DNA of 64,000 bases from Phycisphaerales bacterium (GTDB taxonomy: Bacteria > Planctomycetota > Phycisphaerae > Phycisphaerales > UBA1924). Positions 18,145 through 26,989 of the stretch are shown here, one piece after another (within the stretch, counting starts at the first letter, position 1; the number at the start of each line of letters is the position of its first letter). A model generated the notes under the pieces. It worked only from the letters and a program-made list of their open reading frames with translations, had not been told where the DNA came from and did not search any database. Both the position numbers and the translations under genes were made by a program. The stretch is from positions 62,001 to 126,000 of the forward strand of contig JADLCM010000008.1 of the NCBI GenBank assembly GCA_020847175.1, written 5' to 3'.

Positions 18145-20343
18145 ATGTCGAAGATATTGGATGCTCGTCCCGACGCCAACGTTCATTCCTCCTGGAGTTC
18201 CACGCTCGTGACCACCGAGACCAACCCCGCCGATGCGGTGCTCGACCAGTTCGGGGCCGACGTCTTCAGCGAGCGCGTGCTCCAGCAGCGCCTGCCCAAG
18301 GACGTGTACCGGCGGCTCCTCCGCACCATCCATCACGGCGATGCGCTCGATCCGGCCATTGCCGACATCGTCGCCGCGGCGATGAAGGACTGGGCGATGG
18401 AGCGCGGCGCCACGCACTACACGCACTGGTTCCAGCCCCTCACCGGCCTCACGGCGGAGAAGCACGACGCCTTCCTCGTGCCGGACGGCCAGGGCGGGGC
18501 CATCACCGAGTTCACCGGCTCGGCGCTGGTGCGGGGCGAACCCGACGCGAGCAGTTTCCCCTCCGGCGGTCTGCGCGCGACGTTCGAAGCCCGCGGGTAC
18601 ACCGCCTGGGACGCCACCAGCCCCGTCTTCATCAACCGCAACGGCAGCACCGCGACGCTCTGCATCCCGACCGCCTTCGTGAGTTTCAACGGCGAAGCCC
18701 TTGACAAGAAGACGCCCCTGCTCCGCTCCATGGATGCGCTCTCCGAGCAGGCGCTCCGCGTGCTGCGGCTCTTCGGCGAGAACGCCGGCGTCACGCGCGT
18801 CACCACGACCGCCGGGTGCGAGCAGGAGTATTTTCTCATCGACCGCGAGCACTACCTGCGCCGCCCCGACCTGATCGCCAGCGATCGCACGCTCTTCGGC
18901 GCGCGCCCCCCCAAGGGCCAGCAGCTCGAGGACCACTACTTCGGGTCGATCCCGCCCCGCGTGCTCGGGTTTATGAGCGAAGTGGAGCGCGAGCTCTACC
19001 GGCTCGGCGTGCCCGTGAAGACCCGGCACAACGAGGTGGCGCCCTGCCAGTTTGAGCTCGCTCCCCTCTACGAGACCAGCAACATCGCCTCCGATCACCA
19101 GATGCTGGTGATGGAGGCCATGAAGCGCGTCGCCCCGCGCTACGGCCTCCAGTGCATCCTGCACGAGAAGCCCTTCGCCGGCATCAACGGCAGCGGCAAG
19201 CACCTCAACTGGTCGATGCAGACCAACACCGGCGTCAACCTGCTCGACCCGCAGGACGACACCCACACGAACATGCAGTTCATGGTCTTCCTGTGCGCGG
19301 TCATCCGCGCCGTGGACGTGCACGCCGACCTGCTCCGGTCCAGCGTCGCCAGCGCCGCCAACGATCACCGCCTCGGCGCCAACGAGGCCCCCCCGGCGAT
19401 CATGAGCATCTTCCTCGGCGACATGCTCACCGACCTCGTGGAGCAGCTCGAAGCCGGCGCGCCCAGGAGCACCATGAAGGGCGGCAAGCTCGATCTCGGC
19501 TCGCGCACCCTCCCTCAGCTCCCGCGGCACACCGGCGACCGCAACCGCACCAGCCCCTTCGCCTTCACCGGCAACAAGTTCGAGTTCCGCGCCGTGGGGT
19601 CATCGGCCGCGGTCGCCTGGCCCGCGACGGTCCTCAACACCATCGTCGCTGAGAGCATTGACGTGCTCGTCTCGGACCTCGAGAAGACCGCGGGCAAGAA
19701 CCCCACGCCCGCCAAGCTCGAAGCCGCCGTGCGCGCCGTCCTCCAGAAGACCGTCAAGCAGCACAAGCGCGTCATCTTCAACGGCGACGGGTACACCCAG
19801 GCGTGGCACGCCGAGGCCGCCAAGCGCGGCTTGCCCAACATCCGCGAAACCGTCGCCGCGCTTGAAGTCCTCAACGCCCGGAAGAACGTCGAGGTCTTCC
19901 GTCGCTTCTCCGTCCTCAGCAAGGCCGAGGTCGAAAGCCGCCAGGTCGCCTTCCTTGAGAAGTACTGCAAGCAGGTGCTGATCGAAGCCGAGACCGCGTC
20001 GCTCGTCGCCTCCACCCAGGTGCTCCCCGCGGCCCTCCGCCACCAGACGCTCCTCGCCCAGGCGCTCAGCGCCGCCGAGAGCGCCTCGGCCCCCGCCACG
20101 CACCAGCGCCAGGCCCTCACCGAGTTCGTGAGCGCCGTCGAGACGCTCGTCGCGGCGATCGGCGCCCTTGAGCACGAGACCGACAATCACGACGGCGACC
20201 CCGCGGAGCACGCCAGGCACGTCCGCGACCACGTCCGCCCGGCCCTCGGCGAACTGCGGGCGGCGGTCGACGCCCTCGAAACCCAGGTCGCCCACGACCT
20301 CTGGCCCCTGCCGACCTACCGGGAGATGCTGATCATCCGGTAG
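18145..20343 (+). CDS. glnN: Glutamine synthetase type III
   Basis: ATP-dependent ammonium assimilation. At 732 residues it matches GSIII rather than the 450-residue GSI. Visible motifs include [19 protein letters not shown] near the start, [12 protein letters not shown] [44 protein letters not shown] (ATP/glutamate loop) and [21 protein letters not shown] long C-terminal helical region follows. ATG 18145 was preferred because GGAG lies nine bases upstream; an in-frame ATG at 18130 would add five residues. A GC-rich terminator follows within 40 bp of the stop. Confidence 0.97.
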   Translation: MSKILDARPDANVHSSWSSTLVTTETNPADAVLDQFGADVFSERVLQQRLPKDVYRRLLRTIHHGDALDPAIADIVAAAMKDWAMERGATHYTHWFQPLTGLTAEKHDAFLVPDGQGGAITEFTGSALVRGEPDASSFPSGGLRATFEARGYTAWDATSPVFINRNGSTATLCIPTAFVSFNGEALDKKTPLLRSMDALSEQALRVLRLFGENAGVTRVTTTAGCEQEYFLIDREHYLRRPDLIASDRTLFGARPPKGQQLEDHYFGSIPPRVLGFMSEVERELYRLGVPVKTRHNEVAPCQFELAPLYETSNIASDHQMLVMEAMKRVAPRYGLQCILHEKPFAGINGSGKHLNWSMQTNTGVNLLDPQDDTHTNMQFMVFLCAVIRAVDVHADLLRSSVASAANDHRLGANEAPPAIMSIFLGDMLTDLVEQLEAGAPRSTMKGGKLDLGSRTLPQLPRHTGDRNRTSPFAFTGNKFEFRAVGSSAAVAWPATVLNTIVAESIDVLVSDLEKTAGKNPTPAKLEAAVRAVLQKTVKQHKRVIFNGDGYTQAWHAEAAKRGLPNIRETVAALEVLNARKNVEVFRRFSVLSKAEVESRQVAFLEKYCKQVLIEAETASLVASTQVLPAALRHQTLLAQALSAAESASAPATHQRQALTEFVSAVETLVAAIGALEHETDNHDGDPAEHARHVRDHVRPALGELRAAVDALETQVAHDLWPLPTYREMLIIR

Positions 20344-20380
20344 CCCCCCGGCGGTGACCAACTCGCGAAACCTCATGTGT

Positions 20381-20413
20381 GGGGCGGGTCCGCTCGGGCC
20401 CGCCCCGCCTTTC
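20381..20413 (+). terminator. Putative terminator after glnN
   Basis: GGGGCGGG (20381-20388) pairs with CCCGCCCC (20399-20406), followed by GCCTTTC. The stem is strong, the T-tract weak. Confidence 0.65.
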
Positions 20414-20441
20414 ATTCCACGATGTAGACACTCCGGATGTC

Positions 20442-20486
20442 GGGGGCCCGCAGTCCGCGTGCTCAGACGCGAGACTGCGGCCTTCT
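20442..20486. repeat. Copy 1 of a 45-bp hairpin repeat
   Basis: Matches copy 2 (20620-20664) at 43 of 45 positions. CCGCAGTC and GACTGCGG form the outer arms; GCGT and ACGC can pair inside. Confidence 0.85.
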
Positions 20487-20619
20487 ATCGTCCCACTCTC
20501 AACTTGAACACACGCAAGAAACGATTCGAAACGACGGGTCTAACCCACCGCGGTCGCGCTGCGCGGACCGCGGGCACCCCGAACTGGCAGGAATCGCACC
20601 CCGCCGGGCCCCCGGTATC

Positions 20620-20664
20620 GGGTGCCCGCAGTCCGCGTGCTCTGACGCGAGACTGCGGCCTTCT
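20620..20664. repeat. Copy 2 of a 45-bp hairpin repeat
   Basis: Direct copy of 20442-20486, 178 bp further on, differing at one G/T and one A/T position. The arms CCGCAGTC and GACTGCGG are unchanged; the flanks differ beyond the CCTTCT end. Confidence 0.85.
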
Positions 20665-20956
20665 CCGTCTTTCATCCGCCGCGAACACTTGTCTTCGTGC
20701 CACCGGTCACTGGTCTGCCAGTGATCGGTGCTCGCCGACTCAGGCCCCAACGCACCAGCCGCATCGTTGCTGGACAAACCGTAGATCCGCGGCACGGGTC
20801 ACCCTGACCCGTGGCCGGGCCCCGATCGAGCACGCGGTGTCACTCAATGCCGACCCCATCCGCGTGGACGCACGCGAGCGGGGTCGATGCCGCTCCGCCC
20901 TCCCTGCCCTTGGACGAATCACGGGCACGATGTGATTCGGTGCCGCTTCGGTTCGC

Positions 20957-21820
20957 TCACGTCGCGCTGGGGTGCCAGATCGTCTTCATGTCCACGAACG
21001 GCTCGATCCACCACGGCCCGCAGGCCGTCTCCGCCCCCATCGCGGCCTCATCGCGAAGCGTCACGCGCTTGAGGTTCTCCGCGGCTCCGCCCCGAAGCAG
21101 CTCAGACTCTTTCGCGTCCGCCGGGCAGGCGTGCACGCCATCTACCTCGCGGTGCCCCGCGAGCCAGGGCAGAAGTTCGGCCCGGGGCCCCGTCAGCACA
21201 TTCACGACGCCCGCGGGCACATCTCCCGTGGCGCACGCCTCGGCAAGCAGGACGCCCGGCACGGGGTTGGCCTCGCTCGCGATCACCACGGCCGTATTGC
21301 CCGCACAGAGCACCGGGGCCAGCAGCGCGACCATGCCGAAGAATGCAAGTCGATCGGGAGAAACTACGCCCACGCACCCGACCGGCTCCGGAATCGTGAA
21401 GGTGTAGTACGGGCCCGCGACGGGGTTGTTGCAGCCGAGCACCTGCGCGTACTTGTCCGCCCACCCCGCAAAGCAGACGAGACGGTCAATCGATGCCGCC
21501 ACTTCCGCCTCCGGCGACATCACGCCGTCGGGGATCGCCCGCAGCGACGCCGTGAGTTCTTCGCGCTTGCCTTCGAGCATCTCGGCGACGCGGTAAAGAA
21601 TCTGGCCGCGCAGCAGCGCCGACATCCCGGCCCACTTGCCCCGGGCGCCCTGGGCCGCCTCGACCGCCGATCGAAGGTCTTTTCGAGAAGCCCTGCTCGC
21701 GTGGGCGATGGTCTGCCCCGACGTGCCCACCAGCGCCGTCGAGCGCCCCGACTCGCTGCGCGGGAACGACCCGCCGATGAACAACTTGAGTGTCTTCTGG
21801 ACAGGAAGCCGGTCGCTCAT
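20957..21820 (-). CDS. Short aldehyde-dehydrogenase-like protein lacking the catalytic half
   Basis: 287 residues, against about 480 for a normal aldehyde dehydrogenase. The N-terminal NAD-binding half is recognisable: KLFIGGSFPRSESGR, ALLRGQILYRVAEMLEGKRE, PVGCVGVVSPDRLAFFGMVA, VLCAGNTAVVIASE and GDVPAGVVNVLTG. After NLKRVTLRDEAAM it stops with WWIEPFVDMKTIWHPSAT, an ending like that of degenerate ALDH paralogues. The regions holding the catalytic Glu268 and Cys302 are absent, so it is unlikely to be an active dehydrogenase; an accessory subunit or NAD(P)-binding protein is possible. ATG 21820 gives the family start. It is convergent with glnN and precedes nothing else on its strand. Confidence 0.75.
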   Translation of the reverse strand: MSDRLPVQKTLKLFIGGSFPRSESGRSTALVGTSGQTIAHASRASRKDLRSAVEAAQGARGKWAGMSALLRGQILYRVAEMLEGKREELTASLRAIPDGVMSPEAEVAASIDRLVCFAGWADKYAQVLGCNNPVAGPYYTFTIPEPVGCVGVVSPDRLAFFGMVALLAPVLCAGNTAVVIASEANPVPGVLLAEACATGDVPAGVVNVLTGPRAELLPWLAGHREVDGVHACPADAKESELLRGGAAENLKRVTLRDEAAMGAETACGPWWIEPFVDMKTIWHPSAT

Positions 21821-21848
21821 GTGCGCCAAGTGTACGGGCGGCCCGCCC

Positions 21849-22133
21849 TCAACGCCCAAGCACCTCGAAGTCCTCATCCGAGAGCTGGTCTTTGAGCTGG
21901 CTCAGCGTCCGGTTCAGCGTGTCGATCATCCGGCGCGTCGAGACGATGGCGTTGTCCATCGAACTCCGCCCCGTCACCTGCTTCATCGCGTCGAGCTGGT
22001 TCGTTTCAGCCAGGTACTTCTCGGACCTCGTCTTGGCGTCCACCAGCCCTTTGAGCAGCGCTTCCGCCTTGTCGCGGGCGATCGTGGTCTCCAAGAGAAT
22101 GCGCTGTCGTTCAGTCATCGTCGCCGTAGTCAT
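21849..22133 (-). CDS. Conserved small coiled-coil-like hypothetical protein
   Basis: 94 residues; no family recognised. The chain is strongly helical and charged (ERQRILLETTIARDKAEALL, then TRRMIDTLNRTLSQLKDQL), with no cysteines, signal or membrane segment, so it is probably a small cytoplasmic coiled-coil protein. ATG 22133 (MTTATMTERQ) was preferred to the longer frame from 22226, whose extra residues look non-coding. It lies 28 bp upstream of the ALDH-like gene on the same strand and may be cotranscribed with it. Confidence 0.68.
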   Translation of the reverse strand: MTTATMTERQRILLETTIARDKAEALLKGLVDAKTRSEKYLAETNQLDAMKQVTGRSSMDNAIVSTRRMIDTLNRTLSQLKDQLSDEDFEVLGR

Positions 22134-22306
22134 GGCGTCCTCGTGCACTCCTGCGGGTTCAAGTCGTCGGAAGCACTCCGTGCATCCGCAGTTCTGAAGG
22201 GGTGATTGTCGCACCTTACCACGCAACGTTCAACATCGGCTCGGAAGTTTGCGAATACCAACCGAACAGGCCGGGCTACCACACTCATGGCCCTCGATTC
22301 ACCACG

Positions 22307-23839
22307 CTAGCCCGCCCGTCTGAGCGCATCAACCCTTTGCATCTCAGGAACATACGTTCGGATCGCCCGCATCACGCTTTCAGAGTCGCTCGCGTTCCGG
22401 GCCGCCGAAAGGTCCGCAATCAATCTCAAAAGGTCCGGATCGGCGTCGTCAGCAATCCACGAATGAATACCCTGATATGGGGTATCTCTGAGGAGTTCTC
22501 GGTCGTAAGCAAGTTCTTCGTGAACCTTCTCGCCCGGTCTCGCCCCGGAGATCACGACATCGACCGGCGTTGCCCCGGCCCGCATTCCCCACGGGCGCGT
22601 CCACTCGACATCTCCCCCTTGGGGCGCGACCAGGCGCGGCTCAAAGCCGTGTGCAAGCGCAAACCGGCATGCCAGGTCCAGAATCCGAACCGGCTGACCC
22701 ATGTCCAACACGTACACCGGCGCTTCGTCCGCCGGCTCCTCGATCGCGCTCGCCTGGATCACCAGCGCCGCGGCCTCGGGGATCGTCATGAAGTAGCGCG
22801 TCATCCGCGGATCCGTGACCGTGATCGGGCCGCCCTCGGCAAGCTGGGCAGACCAGATCGGGATCACGCTGCCGGCGGACCCCAGCACATTGCCGAACCG
22901 GACCATCGCAAAGCCCGTTCCCGAAACCCCGGCCCGGCGGCTGCGCCGCGCCAGCCCGCGAACGTATATCTCCGCCAGGCGCTTCGTCGCCCCCATCACG
23001 CTGGTCGGGTTGACAGCCTTGTCAGAGGAGATCAGCACGAAGCGTTCCGCCCCGACCGCCAAGGCGGCGTCCGCGATGCTCTTGGTGCCGAAAAGGTTGT
23101 TGGTGAGCGCGTGCGCGGGGTGCTCTTCCATCAGCGGCACGTGCTTGTGCGCCGCCGCGTGAAAGACCGCGTGCGGGCGGTGCTCCACCAGGCGACGCAG
23201 CGTGGCATCCGCATCGACCACGTCATGGAGCACCGCCTTGCGCGGCACCCTGGGAAATCGCCGGGCGATCTGCCGGTCGATCTCGAAGAGCGCGTTCTCG
23301 GATCGCTCCATCAGGATGAGCAGTTCGGGCGAGTAACTCGCCGCGATGCGCGCGATCTCAGACCCGATCGACCCGCCCGCCCCGGTGATGAGCACCCGCT
23401 TGTCCGAGAGCACGCGGGCGATACTTGCGCGATCGACGGGGTGCGGCTCGCGGGAGATGAGTTGCTCCCAGCGGATCGTTGAGGTGAGAGGCGACGGCCC
23501 TTCCGCCACCGGCGAGGCAGCAGCGTGGAGGGCGTCCTCGAGCGCGGGCACCCATACCTGGTGAACGCCGAGTTCGGTGAGCTGCGCCCGCAGCATGCTG
23601 ACCTCGCGCCGGTGCGCTTCGGGCACGCAGGCGATCGCGCTAGCGAAGGGCGCCGCCCGATGGATGAGCGCCTTGTCCTGGGCGAAACCGAGAATCCGCC
23701 CCCCGGGCGGACGCCCCGGCCCCACGAGCACCCACCCCAGCGGCGCCGCGAGCCCCGGCTGCGATGCAGCCTGAACGCTCAGCGGGAGCAGTGTCTGGGC
23801 GGTGCCGATCAGGATGCACGGTTCGGGGATCGGGGGCAT
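22307..23839 (-). CDS. CapD/PglF-type nucleotide-sugar 4,6-dehydratase, soluble form
   Basis: Extended short-chain dehydrogenase of surface polysaccharide synthesis, acting on UDP-GlcNAc-type sugars. Residues about 145-510 carry the Rossmann loop VLITGAGGSIGSEIARIAA, AVFHAAAHKHVPLMEEHPAHA, the ISSDKAVNPTSVMGATKR stretch holding the modified catalytic motif of this family, and FGNVLGSAGSVIPIW then RYFMTIPEAAALV. Membrane-bound family members have four N-terminal helices; here the N-terminal 140 residues contain none and look like a soluble domain. ATG 23839 follows GGAG; GTG 23845 would add two residues. No glycosyltransferase genes lie next to it. Confidence 0.9.
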   Translation of the reverse strand: MPPIPEPCILIGTAQTLLPLSVQAASQPGLAAPLGWVLVGPGRPPGGRILGFAQDKALIHRAAPFASAIACVPEAHRREVSMLRAQLTELGVHQVWVPALEDALHAAASPVAEGPSPLTSTIRWEQLISREPHPVDRASIARVLSDKRVLITGAGGSIGSEIARIAASYSPELLILMERSENALFEIDRQIARRFPRVPRKAVLHDVVDADATLRRLVEHRPHAVFHAAAHKHVPLMEEHPAHALTNNLFGTKSIADAALAVGAERFVLISSDKAVNPTSVMGATKRLAEIYVRGLARRSRRAGVSGTGFAMVRFGNVLGSAGSVIPIWSAQLAEGGPITVTDPRMTRYFMTIPEAAALVIQASAIEEPADEAPVYVLDMGQPVRILDLACRFALAHGFEPRLVAPQGGDVEWTRPWGMRAGATPVDVVISGARPGEKVHEELAYDRELLRDTPYQGIHSWIADDADPDLLRLIADLSAARNASDSESVMRAIRTYVPEMQRVDALRRAG

Positions 23840-24069
23840 GGACACTCCGGCGCGGCTCCCGAGAGGGCGCCGTCAGGTAGATCGGCCGTTCACGCACCGA
23901 AGCGTGAAAGCCCAGTTCCTGCCCCCGCGGAGTTCTGCGTTCAAGGGCTGCCGCTCGCCCGTGCGGCGCGCCCGCCATCACGAGCCCGAACCCCCGCGAC
24001 GCCGGCGGGTGGCCTGCCCGGAATCAAGCGATGCGGACGGGCATCGCGAGCAGAGCGTATTCTGCTCCG

Positions 24070-24552
24070 ATGCCCATTCGCATCTTCGTCGTGCGCCACG
24101 GCAAGGCTGAACACGAGGCCCCGTCCGGCCTTGACGCGGATCGAGGGCTGACGCCCGGCGGGCATGTTCAGGCGCGATGGATCGCGGACCAACTGAAACA
24201 ACTCACCCGACCGGCAGCGTCGCACCTCCTCGTGAGCCCCATCCGCAGGGCTCGCCAGACCGCCGCGGCGATCGAAGCCGCGCTCGTGCTCACCGCAACG
24301 CTCGAATCCCGGCTGGCGACCGACCGGCGCGTGTCAGATGTCCTCCAGGTGGTTCAAGAGTTCGCCGCGAACGAACGCAGGGACCTCGTGATCGTCGGCC
24401 ACAACCCCCACTTCGAGGGGTTTGTTGGCGCGATGCTGGGGCGAGGGCCGGTCTCCATGCGAACCGGAGAGATGGTCGGCCTGCGGTTCGCGTCGGAGAT
24501 CGAGCCCGGGAAAGCGATGCCATTCGGGGTGTGGCGGTACGAAGGGGAATAG
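24070..24552 (+). CDS. sixA: SixA-like phosphohistidine phosphatase
   Basis: 160-residue histidine phosphatase. The catalytic RHG sits at residues 9-11 in IFVVRHGKAEH, the second arginine region is VSPIRRARQTAAAIE, and the second histidine is in IVGHNPHFEGFV. In E. coli SixA removes phosphate from histidine-containing phosphotransfer proteins; its partner here is unknown. Length and the absence of a signal fit the SixA group rather than phosphoglycerate mutase. It is divergent from the CapD-type gene and followed by a membrane protein on the same strand. Confidence 0.88.
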   Translation: MPIRIFVVRHGKAEHEAPSGLDADRGLTPGGHVQARWIADQLKQLTRPAASHLLVSPIRRARQTAAAIEAALVLTATLESRLATDRRVSDVLQVVQEFAANERRDLVIVGHNPHFEGFVGAMLGRGPVSMRTGEMVGLRFASEIEPGKAMPFGVWRYEGE

Positions 24553-24663
24553 TCGTTGACGAGCCCGGCAGCTCCCAAAGGTTGCGAGCGCCAGGGAAAC
24601 CGTGTAACGTGCCTTGAGTGATCGATCCAGCCCGGGGAGGCTGGCGATTCGTGGAGGTACGCG

Positions 24664-25233
24664 ATGGACTTTCTGACCCTCTGGCTTCCGATCGTGCTCA
24701 CCGGCGTCGCAGTCTTCGTGGCTTCGTCAGTGATCTGGATGGCGACGCCCCTTCACAAGAAAGACTACTGCGCCCCGCCCAACGAGGAGACCATGCTCGC
24801 AGCCCTCCGCGAGGGCAATTACGCACCGGGGCTGTACTGCCTTCCCTGGTGTGCTGGGGCCAACTTCAAGGACCCCGCGTTCCAGGAGAAGCTCAAGCGA
24901 GGCCCGTGGGCGCACCTGGCGATCATGGCCGGACCTCCCTCGTTCGGCAGGTGTCTTGCGCAGTGGTTCGCGTTCCAGGTGGTGCTTGCCCTTCTGATCG
25001 CCTACGCCGCGGCGGCGGCGATCTCCTTCCACGCAGGCACCCCCTACCTCAAGGTGTTTCAGGTCGTCGGAGCGACCGCGTTCATCGCCCATGCCTCCGG
25101 CCCGGTGTGCGAATCCATCTGGCGGGGCATTTCGTGGCGATCCAGCGCGGTCAAGATGATCGACGCCGTCGTCTACACCCTGATTACCGCCGGCATCTTC
25201 GCGTCCATGTGGCCTCGAGCGCTCGCGGCTTAG
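24664..25233 (+). CDS. Conserved membrane protein of unknown function
   Basis: 189 residues with three to four hydrophobic segments (LPIVLTGVAVFVASSVIWM, FQVVLALLIAYAAAAAIS, FQVVGATAFIAHA, TLITAGIFASMW). The conserved-looking stretch after the first helix, ATPLHKKDYCAPPNEETML, occurs in a widespread family of uncharacterised proteins. A GGAGG-like leader (GTGGAGGTACGCG) precedes ATG 24664. Its TAG stop overlaps the TAA stop of the convergent lipoprotein gene (25230-25233). No function is proposed. Confidence 0.85.
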   Translation: MDFLTLWLPIVLTGVAVFVASSVIWMATPLHKKDYCAPPNEETMLAALREGNYAPGLYCLPWCAGANFKDPAFQEKLKRGPWAHLAIMAGPPSFGRCLAQWFAFQVVLALLIAYAAAAAISFHAGTPYLKVFQVVGATAFIAHASGPVCESIWRGISWRSSAVKMIDAVVYTLITAGIFASMWPRALAA

Positions 25234-25844
25234 CGGTTCGGCTCCGCCTCGGACGCCTCGGCCAACTTGACCAACTCATCGAGACGCGCGCGCAACAGCG
25301 ACGCCAGCGGCGCATCGCGCCTGGCGCTCACCGACCCCTTGACCTCTCCGGCCCCGAGCAGATCGACAAAGCCCGCGGTGGAGCCCGCAAGGCGGACCAT
25401 GCCCCCGCCGAAGTGCCCCTCGACCGCTGCGGCATCGAGCGGACCATCGACCCTGAAGAACCCCCCGCCGGCATACACGCCCACCCTCCCGTCCGCCACG
25501 ACGACATGGGTGATCGCGGCGTTGATCGCCGTCGAGTCGATCGGGGTCTTGCCGGGAACCGGCCGCATGAACAGCGTGATCCGCACGAGATGGCCGTTGA
25601 CCCCGTCCAGGGGCGCGCCGGGGCGGAGGCGTTCGCGGGGAAGGTCGGTGAGCAGGATGTCGGCTGCGTTCGGGTCATCCGCCTGGTACACCCGCGTCAG
25701 AAACGCGGGCTCGACAGAAACCCCGCGTTCGGTGTTGAACGCCATGTAGGGTGAAAGGGCTGTGCTGCACGAGGTGAGGCCGCCGGCACCCACAAAAACA
25801 CTGGCTGCCGCAGCGGTCAAGAATCGGAAACTTCGTGAAGGCAT
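25230..25844 (-). CDS. Lipoprotein of unknown function
   Basis: 204 residues. A signal peptide ends in a lipobox (GAGGLTSC), so the mature protein is probably anchored to a membrane by cysteine 26 or near it. The outer part has beta-rich sequence such as HLVRITLFMRPVPGKTPID and VVVADGRVGVYAGGGFFRVD and ends in an amphipathic helix. No family recognised. ATG 25844 is preceded by AGGTGA at good spacing; GTG 25856 is an alternative. Its stop overlaps that of the convergent gene on the other strand. Confidence 0.78.
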   Translation of the reverse strand: MPSRSFRFLTAAAASVFVGAGGLTSCSTALSPYMAFNTERGVSVEPAFLTRVYQADDPNAADILLTDLPRERLRPGAPLDGVNGHLVRITLFMRPVPGKTPIDSTAINAAITHVVVADGRVGVYAGGGFFRVDGPLDAAAVEGHFGGGMVRLAGSTAGFVDLLGAGEVKGSVSARRDAPLASLLRARLDELVKLAEASEAEPNR

Positions 25845-25974
25845 TGGGCGTCTCACCTATGAGCCCGGGAGAATACCAGAAGCCGAGCGGGTGTGTCAGG
25901 CCGTCAGGGAGTTGGGCGACGCCGCGGTGAGGCGCGCGTGGTTCGGGGGGCTGCTCGTGCGAAAGGAGTTCGCG

Positions 25975-26964
25975 ATGTCTGGGCACAAGAACGTGTGGAT
26001 GTTGGCGGCGTTAGCGGCGGCGTTGTCTGCCGCAGGCGCATCAGGCCAGTTGACCATCGGCGGGTTCAGCTACGGCAACAGCCACATGGGGTTTCGCGGC
26101 GCGACAACCACGCCCTCAGCGCCGTTCGCAGCCCCCGGCCCGGTGTCGAGGCCGACCTACGGGAACCGATACTGCCGGGTCTACCCCGTGTACACGGGCT
26201 CCGCGCTGACCGTCAACGGACGGTACCGCGACGACAACTGGAACATCGGGGTGCATCTGGGCAGCGGGTTCGAGGGCTACCCCGACAGCGGGTGCGACGA
26301 CTGGCGCAGCCCCGCCTGCGTGCCCCCGTACTGGCCGACATACTGCACGCCGGGGTACACGATCTTTCCCGGCGGGTACCTCTACGAGTGGGACCGGCGC
26401 GGGTACTCGCAGCCGGTGGAGTATGCCGGAACCGTCTATGACCCGAGGCTGGGGGGAGGGCGGCCGGTCTATGCCGCGCCGCAGCCTGCCCCGCCCCCCG
26501 CAACGGCGCTGGAGCGGGCGCGCCTCGCGCTTGCGCAAAACAACGCGGGCGAGGCCGTCAAGGAGTACAAGGCGCACATGGCCGAGTTCGCGACCGACAC
26601 CGTGGGGCTCCGTGAACTCGGGTTCGCGCTGATCGGTGAAGGCCGGATGAGCGAAGGCGTTGCCGTGATCCGCGAGGCGTACGCGCAGCGCCCGGCACTT
26701 GCCGATGAGCCGGTGGACCTTTCGGTCTTCGGGCCGGAGGGCGTGCGGATCGCAACCCGCCTGGCGCGGCGGGTCTCCACGTACGCGAACCAGGGGCAGG
26801 GGTCGAGCGATTGGCTCGCCCTCTGCGTGCTCCTGCAGGCGCAGGACCGCGACCGCATGGCCCTGCACAACCTCGTCAAGGCGGTGGAGAACGGGCTGGA
26901 GAGCGAGATTGCCGTGCCCCTCGGCGATGCGCTGCGCCGCCGGGCCTACGCGGGCCAGCCGTAG
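25975..26964 (+). CDS. Secreted protein with C-terminal TPR-like repeats
   Basis: 329 residues, not assigned to a family. A cleavable signal peptide (MLAALAAALSAAGASGQ) is followed by a Tyr/Gly/Pro-rich segment to about residue 165 with six cysteines (for example NRYCRVYPVYTG, SGCDDWRSPACVPP), suggesting disulfides in an extracytoplasmic domain. The C-terminal half is helical with TPR-like spacing (ALERARLALAQNNAGEAVKE, then LRELGFALIGEGRMSEGVAV). ATG 25975 has an excellent GAAAGGAG leader. It is convergent with guaA, 25 bp away. Confidence 0.8.
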   Translation: MSGHKNVWMLAALAAALSAAGASGQLTIGGFSYGNSHMGFRGATTTPSAPFAAPGPVSRPTYGNRYCRVYPVYTGSALTVNGRYRDDNWNIGVHLGSGFEGYPDSGCDDWRSPACVPPYWPTYCTPGYTIFPGGYLYEWDRRGYSQPVEYAGTVYDPRLGGGRPVYAAPQPAPPPATALERARLALAQNNAGEAVKEYKAHMAEFATDTVGLRELGFALIGEGRMSEGVAVIREAYAQRPALADEPVDLSVFGPEGVRIATRLARRVSTYANQGQGSSDWLALCVLLQAQDRDRMALHNLVKAVENGLESEIAVPLGDALRRRAYAGQP

Positions 26965-26989
26965 GCGATCTCTCGACCGGCCGCCGGTG

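Larger units (their letters stand above)
20414..20956. other. Gene-free stretch with duplicated hairpins
   Basis: About 540 bp between glnN and the convergent ALDH-like gene. The only organised elements seen are two copies of a 45-bp hairpin-forming repeat. The open frames here read as Arg/Ser/Pro-rich shadow peptides without family features, and no tRNA or Rfam-like motif was recognised. Confidence 0.6.

Noticed and set aside
20354..20935. Open frame of 193 codons in the stretch after glnN
   Set aside because: Runs through the duplicated hairpins and has an Arg/Ser/Pro-rich translation with no start signal.
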